Assembly (NCBI GenBank): GCA_002205965.3
Contig: NADL03000629.1
Location: forward strand, 310,001 to 374,000
Source of the DNA: Kappaphycus alvarezii
Lineage: Eukaryota; Rhodophyta; Florideophyceae; Gigartinales; Solieriaceae
Direction of reading: 5' to 3'
DNA length: 64,000 nucleotides
Below, piece after piece: positions 51,514 through 60,881 of the stretch. Under the pieces are notes generated by a model. It had not been told where the DNA came from and ran no database searches. It saw only the letters and a list, made by a program, of their open reading frames with translations. The translations under genes were made by a program, and so were the position numbers. Numbering within the stretch: the first letter of the stretch is position 1; each line of letters starts with the position of its first letter.

Positions 51514-53051
51514 TGATAGGGGTAAATCGGCGGGGGAAGAGATCCTCAGAACCAATTACCCTGAGAAGGAGGTGTTGCGAGCGACAAAAGTGCTGCCGTG
51601 GTATTGTTGAACGAACAAAAGGGAGTGTATATAGAAGAGAGTTGAAAGCTACAAGCAAGTATAAAAGGGGCAGGGTCTACCACGACGCTCTGCGACTAGC
51701 GTAAGAAAAAGTTTTCTTGGGTCTGAAGTTGACTCTCAACTTCCTACTACTCGGGACTTGGCTTGAAGTTGTCTGCCAACTTGCTTGACCTCTCCATGAG
51801 GAAGCAGTTTACTCAGCTTATATAGACTTTTGGCTACCCCTAAAGTCCGAACAAAACTACAGAAGATACTAAGAAATGCATAAAAATACTTTGTGTGGAC
51901 AATATACTCTAAGCAAAAGATACTTAAGAAACTAACAATTAATTTGGTCCTCTTATTTCCCATTCTCTAAATCAGATCCAAACAACTCCTCTAAAATATC
52001 CATGCTGTCCAAGCAGTCCCCACAAATATCTGCGAATGGCTCACAACTCTCTATTTCCCCCTGGGAGATATCTAGACTACTAAAGATATCTCCATCCGGT
52101 TCCATCGTGGGCACAACTTGATCCATACTCTCTATTCCAGGCCCCACCGGTCCAACACTTTCCATGCCCCCTGTTGCCTCATCCTCCTCATCCTCCTCCT
52201 CCTCCTCTCCTCTCTTCCTCCTCATCCTCTTCCTCCTCATCTCCTCATCCTCCTCATCCTCCTCATCTCCTCATCCTCCTCATCCTCCTCTCCTCATCTT
52301 CCTGATCCTCGTACACTAGCTCAGGGGCTAACCATTCCTCGAAGGACTCCCCGCTCTCCTCCTCGACCTTCTCAGCCTCTCCCGGACTTACCTCCCTCGC
52401 TTCTTCTTCTATGAAGAGGCGGCGCACGAACTCGATGATTTGCTTCTTTGTTTGCCGCCGGATGTAGTCGTCGGCATCGGTTGGCCCGTAGGCGGCGAGA
52501 CGAAGGCCATTGATGGAACGGGAAGGGCGGTTTTTGGAAATAGGGACAGAGGGGCGAAGGTTGCTCATTGTGATAGAAGTTGGGGAACAGGAGGCAATGT
52601 GGGTGCTTTGGGTGTGTGGGGGAGAGGGGTGATGAGTAAAATGATCGGGGGCATTTGGAACTTAGAATAAAGGGGTTTAAATAGGCTCCCGGGGCAGGTT
52701 CTATAGATTAGGAATAGGTAAAATAAATCTGCAAGGGATTTTGCAATAGTGCATTTGCGCCCTTCTTCTCAAAAAAAGGCGAATTTGGAGGAGGAGGTAA
52801 GCTAAAAGGGAAAAGGGACTTGATTCGGGGTCGATTCAGAGGGTTAAATACAGTATAAAAATATCTAGATAAAATGGAAGTAAATTTGGAAATGACGGTT
52901 GGAGAAGTTAGGGGCGGATCGTTGTAGGTTGCTGGATTACACGAGGGGACCATTTCCTGTCTTACGTGAAGGGAGGACCATTTCCTGTATTACGTGAAGG
53001 GAGGACCATTTCCTGTATTAAATGAGGGGAGGACCATTTTTTGTATTACCA
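51514..53051 (-). repeat. 5' LTR of element B
   Basis: Repeat of 43888-45439 with the same internal features; the main TATATAA is at 51824-51818. The differences from the 3' LTR are mostly one- or two-base indels. The PBS TGGTACTCTTGTGG lies just inside at 51511-51498 on the minus strand. Confidence 0.92.
51953..52568 (-). CDS. U3-encoded acidic protein (5' LTR copy)
   Basis: The ATG at 52568 gives the same N-terminus MSNLRPSVPISKNRPS. The acidic repeat tract (about 52180-52300) is shorter than in the 3' LTR and changes frame inside, so the reading is split into 52568-52263 and 52240-51953. The C-terminus is complete here: ATGGMESVGPVGPGIESMDQ, GDIFSSLDISQGEIE, FADICGDCLDSMDILEELF, ending GSDLENGK and TAA. 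Comparison of the two LTRs shows an intended product of about 205 residues. Confidence 0.62.
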
Positions 53052-53640
53052 ATGACCATGAACATCTAGCATGGCAGTTGAACGGGAACATATGGTGCAT
53101 GAACGGAATCCAGAGAAAAGTGGCTCGCCAAGAGGTAAGAGAGCATAGTCATCCAGACTTCAGGAGCAGCGCGGGCACCGTTACCGCTGAGTGGAAGAGT
53201 GGAGAAGGGTAATGAGACGAGGGAGCAGTGGTAGATACACGACGCGTTTTGAAAACAGGGGTGAGGGATGCCGTGAAGCGATCATACTTGTAGTCCACGA
53301 GCTAAGTAGTCAGTGCATGCTGCAAGCCTCGAGGGGGAAACCCGGGGATTCGTGATGGCCTGACGAAAGCAATTGGCTAGGATTGTCAACGAAACGGCTG
53401 GTATGGGGGCAGCTGAGAACGGAGAGAAGCGAATGGAGCGGAAATCAGTTGACAGGCGGGGAACGCAGAAATATAGGAGGGCAGATGGGAGGCTGGCGAC
53501 AACAGAACCGAAGTAGGCCGCGTTGGCTATCGAGGAGGCAGGAGTTAGTCCTATATCACCCTTGAGGGAGGGAAATTGAGCGGGATGCCAGGCGTCTTCC
53601 GAGAGTCTCACATGCGTATCTTCGAACACCCTTCGCATGC
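53052..53640 (-). pseudogene. LINE ORF2 C-terminal part (upstream piece of copy split by element B)
   Basis: The minus-strand frame 53638-53282 reads AQFPSLKGDIGLTPASSIAN and AAYFGSVVASLPSALLYF, the post-RT Leu-x-Gly-Gly/Asp-x-Gly-Leu segment of LINEs. Then comes APEVWMTMLSYLLASHF, parallel to SPEVWSIMLRRHL in the 26.8-kb LINE. It runs to the edge of element B at 53052 and continues at 43887. Confidence 0.7.
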
Positions 53641-53671
53641 CAGCATCATGAAATGATACTACGGCAGAGGA

Positions 53672-54037
53672 ATGTACCGTAGAATAGCCGATCCGTACCT
53701 TTCAAATATTAAAGAATCCAAACATTCACTCCCCGCTCCATACCGACAAGACTATGAAGTACGCTGGGCCACATGGGGCATATCCTATACCTTATCAACA
53801 CCTTCGACCAGCTGCGTAATACGCCCAAGTAGTTCATGTGTGGTGCTAAATGACGTGGCAAGAAACGTGGCCGTGAGGGCTTTGGGACGTACGGAAAGGT
53901 TCGGGGGTTTTGATGCAAAGGCACGCTGCAGCAGCCGTCATGTCCAATGCGGCCTGCTTGATGGTTGGCCTGAAGATAGCCTTTCAGGAAGCGTTATTCC
54001 TTCCCCATTACTGTGTCTTCATACCTTTTTCAGTTGA
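53672..54037 (+). pseudogene. unknown repeated coding segment (VLNDVARNVAVRAL family)
   Basis: The plus-strand frame contains SSCVVLNDVARNVAVRALGR. After a frame change the DNA continues as QRHAAAAVMSNAAC-like sequence (about 53918-53950) and then VGLKIAFQEALFLPHYC up to the dispersed repeat at 54026. The same protein-level segment occurs inside the LINE RT at 28660-28800 and partly at 54985-55050. The family is not recognised; it may be part of a small mobile element. Confidence 0.4.
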
Positions 54038-54112
54038 TTGTAGTTGTCTGGAAAACTATGGGATAGATCGGACATATCTTCCAAAGTAAAACACCCAAAC
54101 GTTTTCCTTCCC
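54026..54112 (-). repeat. dispersed repeat copy (GTTTGGGTGTTTTACTCTTG family)
   Basis: The reverse complement reads GGGAAGGAAAACGTTTGGG ... GATCTATCCCATAGTTTTCC ... CAACTACAATCAACTG, matching 56321-56410 along its whole length with scattered changes. It follows directly on the 53672-54025 coding remnant. Confidence 0.65.
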
Positions 54113-54275
54113 AAGTAGTTCTCACATGACCTCAAGTCCATCCGGATAACTACCACCTCCCTCAGACCAAAACCAGTCACTTTGTCATTCCGGGTCTCTT
54201 AGCACGCGCTCTCCAAGAGGCAAATAAGTTATAAGAGTCTCATTACACATTAGAGCCCTAAATGAAATCTCTTAC
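54113..54275. other. putative intron/flank
   Basis: No coding sense. GTAAGA (54275-54270, minus strand) starts this stretch as a possible intron following the exon-like segment. Confidence 0.3.
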
Positions 54276-54533
54276 CTCTTCGAGTGCAAACTCTGCAGGG
54301 CGCAGCGTGAAGGTCTGTCCGATACCAATTAGCCCGGTTCGACTTGGGAATTCATGAAGCTGTCTTTTGAAATAATCAGAACAACCTCCACGTTCAGCAC
54401 AATAGTTAGCTGGAAGCTTCTTGTTGAGGTATCCGGGTGAAATTAAACCCAATTGCGGGCACAATAAGACATCAAAAATCGAAAAACTTGTGCTTGCAAA
54501 CCCCAATTCATCCAGGTTTAAAACGCTCCCTAT
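54276..54533 (-). CDS. exon-like segment, 86 codons, unknown protein
   Basis: On the minus strand the segment is preceded by TCTCACAG and followed by GTAAGA, and the frame between is open with no stop: IGSVLNLDELGFASTSFSIF ... NYCAERGGCSDYFKRQL ... GIGQTFTLRPAEFALEE. Upstream, a GTAAGT at 54570-54565 would make a 37-nt intron (54570-54534) with a TTAAT/CTAAT branch region, joining to ELKEPCFSE. Beyond that the frame meets a TGA about 60 nt further up, so the 5' exons are unresolved. Host gene fragment or pseudogene; the family is not recognised. Confidence 0.4.
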
Positions 54534-54846
54534 CTGTGAGACATTAATAATTAGTCGGCCTCATACTTACTTCTGAGAAGCAGGGTTCTTTGAGTTCCAG
54601 TTGGGAAGATATAAATCACAAATCTTGTTAACAATGCATACTCAGATCCACCTCCACCTGCACATACAGCGGCTTCAAACCGAGCATTCTTTAGTCACAT
54701 ATTCCATTCCATCGAAGTAAAACGGCTGACCTCAAATGACAGATTCATCTATCGTCTGCTTTACAACTCCTTAGGACATTAAACAGCCCCTCTCAGGAAA
54801 GTTGTAGGCAGACGATGGATGAATCTGTCATGTGTGATGAGTCGTT
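54534..54846. other. possible upstream exon and flank of the exon-like segment
   Basis: Includes the putative 37-nt intron at 54534-54570. An inverted pair GACAGATTCATCTATCGTCTGC (about 54739-54760) and GCAGACGATGGATGAATCTGTC (about 54809-54830) encloses about 48 bp. Confidence 0.35.
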
Positions 54847-54895
54847 TCGACCTGATACATCCTCTAAGAGTAAAATACCCAAACCCTTCCCCCTT
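54847..54895 (-). repeat. diverged dispersed repeat copy
   Basis: The reverse complement GAAGGGTTTGGGTATTTTAC ... GGATGTATCAGGTCG resembles the core of the repeat, with more substitutions than the other copies. A QR...SNAAC-like sequence follows on the plus strand at 54985-55050. Confidence 0.4.
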
Positions 54896-55050
54896 CCTCC
54901 TCAAATATTCTTCTTTTAAGAAACACGCGATCGAAGTTTTCTTCATCAGCCTGTACACGACCGTGCTCTGTTCACATCTACCAAGCGCAACGAAAGCGTA
55001 GCGTCGGCTGTTACGTCCAATGCAGCATGCCTTGTGGCTGGTGTTACACC

Positions 55051-56320
55051 AGCATTGTGAAGAGGTCTATTTGGAACTACTAGAAGGCCGTTGAATAGCT
55101 CGAAAAACAATCGGCAGCACCCTCTGGCAACATGGCTCCCAATCCTTTGACCCGAAAGAGCCACTTTGAACATCGGGGGCACAAACGACGACTGTACCGG
55201 GTGCTTTGCCCGGTGATCCAATTAAATTTACCCTTTTGGCATTAATATGCAAAGGATCAGCAGCCAAAAAGCCTCGAGGGTTCTCTTGCTTCTCAATTTG
55301 CTCGCCGCCGCGGCACGTGCTCCTTCTTTGAATACATTCCCTCTTCTATTCACCGTCTCATCATTTCCCTAGAAAGTCACAACTCAAACTGTCTGTCGAA
55401 GAACTCTTGCACGAACCACTCCTTAATGGTCGCCCGTGGAATACTCGCGCAGAAATCACTCCATTTCCGTTCAGCATTGCTCCAAAGTATCAACGGCCTC
55501 TTGCTCATTCATTTTTGACAAACGAATTTGTTCTTACAGACGAATATGTTCTCACCCTCGAGATCCCCTACTACTTCCCTTGCTGAGTTGCATACCTGGA
55601 GGTCTACATCGTTCCACAAAGTTCTCTTGACGACTGTTGCAACGCTAAGCACCGATTGCCTCTCGACTCGCTGCGAGAAATACAGATGAGTAACGTGTAT
55701 CGAGGCATGCCTTAACCCTTCACGGTCATCACTCCGAAATATATTCAATTCGTCGAGAAATAGTCTTTAGCTCTGTTGAGTCCTTCAATCATCCTTGAGA
55801 ATTGTCCAGGATGATATCCTTTGGAATCAACCCGGTCTAGCAAGTCTAGGTCCTCTTTCTCGCTCTTCGTCGATTAAGGGGAAAATGGTGTTGATATGAT
55901 TGCGAGAAAGGGTACTAGAAAAAAAGTTCTTTCTCCATCATCTAGCATGTAGCGTAATACAAAAGGAGGACAACAGAAACTATGCGAGAAATGAGAACTG
56001 ACAGATTAGAAGCTGTGAACTTAGGAAGACGTCACTCTAGTGACTTCTTACCGCTGCGCGCGATTGCCCGATTCTTTTGTGTAGAAAGCACAAGAGTTGC
56101 ATAGCTTAGAACATTATTAAGAAAGCACGCAGGACATCACTAGCGACAAGAGGCATTGAAAGGCGGCTATCAGTGTATATTACGTATTACACCTCTTGCG
56201 GTTGCTCGGAGGAAACCCTGAATTTCGGCAACGTTGATCTCGTCCTCTCGTTTGAATTTGCTGTGTAAGCGCAAAATAAACTCCGAAGAGGAGGCTCCCA
56301 TGGTTATTACACACATATTG
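55051..56320. other. no gene recognised
   Basis: About 1.3 kb with short frames on both strands. Nothing resembles a retroelement domain, RNA gene or conserved protein. Confidence 0.4.
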
Positions 56321-56410
56321 GGAGAACGTTTGGGTGTTTATTCTTGGAAGGTATTTCCGATCTATCCAATGGTTTTCCAGACAACCACAATCGACTCAAA
56401 AAGGGTTTTA
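56321..56410 (+). repeat. dispersed repeat copy (GTTTGGGTGTTTTACTCTTG family)
   Basis: The longest uninterrupted copy: AGAACGTTTGGGTGTTTATTC, GGTATTTCCGATCTATCC, ATGGTTTTCCAGACAACC, ACAATCGACTCAAAAAGG. It matches both halves (18075-18109, 25628-25690) that flank element A. Confidence 0.7.
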
Positions 56411-56460
56411 GGGCACACACACATATTGTGTACAGCGGGTAATGAGAATAACGCAAGCAA

Positions 56461-56519
56461 CTTTTTCCGTACTCCAAGAGTGAGTTTTTTCGTACTCCAA
56501 GAGTGAGTTACGGAAAAAG
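56461..56519. repeat. inverted repeat enclosing a tandem duplication
   Basis: Arms CTTTTTCCGTA (56461-56471) and TACGGAAAAAG (56509-56519) are exact inverted complements. Overlapping them are two copies of CGTACTCCAAGAGTGAGTT (56468 and 56491). It resembles a small structured insertion or a rearrangement scar next to the LINE copy. Confidence 0.6.
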
Positions 56520-56529
56520 TCAGCTAGGG

Positions 56530-57392
56530 TACGAGATAAATGCATTTATTTCTGTCACGTTCCGCCTCCACTGTTTTCTCTACGCTTCGTCACCCCCACC
56601 GCGGTACCTACATGTCCTCTTCTGCGTGGAAAGTCGTTCTGATTTCCGCCTCGGCATCGCGCTATTCCCTGGATTTACTCGCTGTACGGTCTCCTCCCGG
56701 CGCTCGGCCTACATCGCACCCGTCTTAGATCCAAGCGGTCAACACGCGTTGACCTGCAAATACGAACACGGAATGACTCGTCGACATTACGTTCTCCGCA
56801 ACATTCTTGCCCCTAGTGTAAGGAAGTTGGGATCGTCGCCCTCGTCGAGCATCCGCTCCTCTACCAGGTTCCCAACTCGTCTTGACATTCGGAGTCTCCC
56901 GCGTAACGAATGGACATTTACATATTCGATGCATACAGGCTTCACAGTACCGATATCGCCGACGATGTTACTGCTGCCCACCCGTCCGCACGCCGCCACA
57001 TCTCGCCTAGTACGGTTACCGCAGGTGCTGCCGCGATACTCACAGAGCACGAGAAACATCGTCATTACGGCACTTACTGCAACCAAAACGATATCTCCCT
57101 CTCCTCCGTCGGGATTGATATCGATATCCCCTTGGGCAACGATGGTAAGGGTTTTCTTCCGCGACCTTGCTTCCTTCGCTGCTATCCCGTCGAGGTCCCT
57201 GCCTCAACAGGAGCTTCGCGACTTCGTTACTCGTTTGGCGTTTCGTCTACATGCCGGGGAAGTATGGGGTGATTTAAATATTTGAAAGATATGGTCAGCT
57301 GTGGCCCGGAATATCCTACAGGGTAACCAAGTGATGCCGGTGCGACAGGTTTCCACCCACTGCCTGCATTTGTAGTTAATTTCTGAACCCCC
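56530..57392 (+). pseudogene. LINE C-terminal fragment, plus strand, with 3' tail
   Basis: Same family as the 26.8-kb LINE. One frame gives SSAWKVVLISASASRYSLDL, another LDPSGQHALTCKYEHGMTRR and HYVLRNIL, and a third ADIYIFDAYRL ... DIADDVTAAHPSARR ... TEHEKHRHYGTYC, the endonuclease-like PAD/DVT/EK pattern. The frames alternate by small indels. The 3' tail GATTTAAATATTTGAAAGAT (about 57260-57290) recurs in part near 25770 and 28530. Element C begins at 57393. Confidence 0.7.
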
Positions 57393-58765
57393 TGTAATAC
57401 AGAAAATGGTCCTCCCCTCGTATAAAACAGAAAATGGTCCTCTCCTCGTGTAATCCAGCAACTTAAAATGATTTCGCCCCTGGCTCCGCTCACCATCCTT
57501 TCCAAATTTGTCTACCATCCTCTCTAGATATTTTAATACTATATACTTTCCTCAAATCAGCGTTTTACGTCTATTTATCTACCTTCTTCATCAAATTCCC
57601 TGCTTATGTAGAAATTTTACGCAAATGCGCTACTGCAATTTCAATTTTAACTTTTTAATACCGACTCCAGTCCGCCTCTAAGGTGCACGAAAACCCATTT
57701 TACCCAACTGTTCTGAGATCCACCAACCCCTACACACAATACCCTCCCCCTCAAACCCTCTATCCTCCATCCAAAATCGTCCCACTCCATTTACAACCAA
57801 AATCAACAACCTTCACCCCTCCGCCTCCATCCACAAAAATCGCCACCCCTGCCCCTAAATTCCATTCTCCTACTCCCTTTCGGACCTACTGGCCGCGATG
57901 ACTACCTACACCGACAAACAGAAAATGGTGATCTAATTCGTGCGTCGCTTGCTCGTCGAAGAGGAGGCGGAGGTACCTGAGGGGCAGGAGTGGGAAGTCG
58001 AGGAGGGAGCTGGGGTGAACTTCGAAGAGTGGACAGCCACCGAATTGGTCTACGAGGTTGAAGAAAATTAAGAGTAGGAGGAGGATGAGGACAAGGAGGA
58101 TGAAAGGGAGACATGGGAAGTGTTGGAATGGCGGGGGCAGGGCTGAAACGTGTGGAAGAAGTGCTACCGACAATGGAACCGGATGGGATATCTTTAGTAG
58201 TTTAGATATCTCCCAGGAGGAAATAGATAGTTTTGAGCCATTCGCAGATATTTGTGGGACTGCTTGGGCAGCATGAATATTTTGGAGGAGTTTTTGGATC
58301 TGATGCAAAGAATGGTGAATAAGAGGACCATATTGATTGTTCATTTCTTAAGTATCTTTTGTTTAGAGTATATCGTCCACACAAATTTTTTTGTATATGG
58401 TAACTTCTGTAGTTTTGTCGGCTTAAGGGGTGGTTAAAAGTCTATATAAGCTGGTAAACTGTTTACTCATGGAGCGGTCAAGCAAGTTGGCAGAAAAATT
58501 CAAGTCAACTCCCAAGTAATAGAAGTTGAGAGTCAATTTCAGACCCAGGAAACATTTTTTCTACGCTGGTAGCAGAGAGGTGGTAGACCCTGCCTTCCAT
58601 AATTGCTTGTAACTCTCTCAAAATTCTTCCATATACACTCATTTCTGTTCGTTTAACTACACCACGGCGTTCAACTACACCACGTAGCACTTTTGTCGCT
58701 TGCAACACCTCCTTCTTGGGTAGTTGGTACTGAGTATATATCTTCTCCGACGATTTACCCTATCA
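57393..58765 (+). repeat. 5' LTR of element C
   Basis: Starts TGTAATACAGAAAATGG and ends TTTACCCTATCA, the same ends as in B. It has two tandem repeat units at the start, a decayed U3 ORF, and R/U5 similar to A and B. About 1373 bp. Confidence 0.88.
57898..58277 (+). pseudogene. U3-encoded acidic protein, decayed copy in element C
   Basis: The frame LLAAMTTYTDKQKMVI, a TAA (57934-57936, where B has GAA) and FVRRLLVEEEAEVPEG ... FEEWTATELVYEVEE aligns with the B protein. After the shortened acidic repeat, GWDIFSSLDISQEEIDSFEP and FADICG match the C-terminal region (frame ending near 58277); DCLGSMNILEEF-like sequence follows in the next frame. Protein-level conservation across diverged DNA supports past selection on this ORF. 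Confidence 0.6.
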
Positions 58766-58767
58766 TT

Positions 58768-58781
58768 TGGTACTCTTGTGG
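58768..58781 (+). other. primer-binding site of element C
   Basis: TGGTACTCTTGTGG lies two bases after the LTR, identical to A and B. Confidence 0.55.
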
Positions 58782-58849
58782 AGGGGGTTGCACCCGAGGT
58801 ATTCGAGTTGAGCAGTCTTAGGGAACCGAGGGGATTTTTTTCTGTAATC

Positions 58850-60601
58850 ATGGATCTCAACGCTGCTCGTATAACGTTCACAGGGGGCAAAATGAAGACG
58901 TTGAGGAGTTTCTCTATACATATGTTTGTGATGCGTGAGAAGAGCGATGAAGAGAAGGCCGAAAGTATCTTCGCCTATCTTCATGGTGACGCAAAGCACA
59001 AATATAAGGCCAAGTTTATCAACGGGTGGTCTCTTAACGGGAATGGGCGTAACTTCGGTGAGGTATGTGAGTGGCTTGTGAAAGAATATGCTAAGGGTAG
59101 AACCAGATGAGATGATTCGTACCGCCATAGAGGCCCGGCTCAACTTCGACGATTTGTTAAGCTCATTGGTATACTTGTGTGATCTCTATGAAAAGGCTGG
59201 GTTCAACGCCCAAGCCAAGTACGGAATGCTGCGTAAGGCGGCGATGGGGGATAAGCGGCTCTCCGATTTCCTCCTCATCAAGGGCCCTCACACTTTTAAT
59301 GAACTGAAGGGTACCATAGTAGAATTTGTCAAAAATTCGGAGACGTTTCAGTCACTGAGTGAGGTACCGAGGGAAACCCGTACATCTATGTCTATCGTAC
59401 ATCCTGAAAAGAATTATCAAAGGCCAGCTACTAGCGCAGCAGCATTGGAATCAGTCAGGAGCGATGTCAAAAACTTGGAAGAAAGGTTGGAAACCCGATT
59501 CGATAATCGACTTGACATGATAACCTCGCAGTTGGAAAGCCTTACTCTTACCATTAAGAAGAACCAGTCTGGGGCCCCAAGGCCGCAGAAGTCTGTTCCT
59601 ACTGTCACAAGCCTGGACACTTTGCAAATAGGTGTCCTGATAATCCACATAGAAACACTCGTTGTGGAAAGTGCGGTCGATATGGGCATCATGAAAGTAA
59701 CTGCTGGTCTAAAGACAACAGAAGCAAATTTATCGGACGCAGGAGTGAGTCAGGACCAGAGATGAAAATCTTACAAAAGAAGGATTTGACGGATGCCGGT
59801 AACGTATCCATCGCTGAAGAAATCAGTCAAGTCAATGTGACAAAAAGGGATGGGGAAGGGAACATTTTATCGAAAAACCTAGGCTAGATTATGGAATGCT
59901 GGAGCATATCCCAGCACCTGTACCTCCTCGAACCAAGAGGTCTGATCAAGTTGTTCCAGGAGTGGAGTCACTCCGGCCAAGAAGACGAAAAAGAGTAAGA
60001 AATTTAAGAATATCCCAAGGACGTACTAGAATATGTGAAGAAGTACAATTTGGTGGCTGAGCTTGCATCAGCCCCAACTGGGATAACGTTTGGTCAACTT
60101 TTGAGGGGCGACGCAGAGGATGCGAGAAAAGAACTCAAAAAAATTATCAGGTCTAATAAGTCCGCTAAGGGTAAGAAACTGTTTCTTCAATCGGCCTCGA
60201 CAGCACCAAGACGTCTTAAACTAGTACCAGTCAAAGTATTGGGAATGCAAACCCAAGCTCTTTTCGATTCGGGCGCTGTTCCAAACCTTATTTCAGAAAC
60301 TTTGGTGACAGATCTAGGTCTTAAATTATTCCAACTACTCGAAGAATAACTGTGGCGGATGGAACCGTATCAAAATGCATGGGCACTGTTGACAAGGTTT
60401 CCGTGTTCTTTGGGGACTCTAAAGTTGATGTAGACTTTCTTGTCATGCCTGATCTCCCTTTCGATGCAATCATTGGCTGCCCTACCATGGAAAGACTAGG
60501 GACCTGCATTGACTTGGGCAACCAAATCGTTTCAGTTAATGTTGACGGCAGAACCGTGAAGATGCCCCTGGATTTCGACAAAAGCACACATCCGAAGATT
60601 T
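58850..60601 (+). pseudogene. gag: gag-protease of element C
   Basis: The ATG at 58850 opens MDLNAARITFTGGKMKTLRS; the five-G run keeps the first codons in frame, but other indels follow at once. Capsid (FDDLLSSLVYLCDLYEKAGF), coiled coil, knuckle remnants (frame changes near 59580), basic linker and protease (LFDSGAVPNLISETLVTD, DAIIGCPTMERLGTC) follow to a stop at 60601. Multiple frameshifts. Confidence 0.8.
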
Positions 60602-60881
60602 AAAGAAACGGACAGTGAAGATTTCACTTCTAGCTATGACAGCGAAGATTCGAACCAACTAACACTTTCGGAAGTGGAAAGGGTACGCTCGGGGGAAGAA
60701 CATGGCATGGGACGATTATGATTCTGGGTTTGAAACAGATGAAGACTGGAATTCTAGGGTAGGTTGACACCTGAATGTGTTTCTTTTTGCGATAATATCG
60801 AATCAAAGGACGGAATTCGGAGCATGAAAGAAGATTACAATTGCAAGGAAAACAAGAATATCGAATTCCATATCTGAAGAT

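Larger units (their letters stand above)
43888..53051 (-). mobile_element. Ty3/gypsy LTR retrotransposon B, full length, long U3
   Basis: LTRs 43888-45439 and 51514-53051 (about 1.54 kb) flank a minus-strand body that is nearly identical to element A. Flanking pentamers are AGGAC (43883-43887) and ATGAC (53052-53056), a 4-of-5 match; the interrupted LINE reading supports the insertion point. R/U5 (about 330 bp at the TGATAGGG side) is shared with A, but U3 is three times longer, unrelated over most of its length and encodes a protein. The body has scattered one-base deletions that mostly differ from those of A. Confidence 0.93.
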
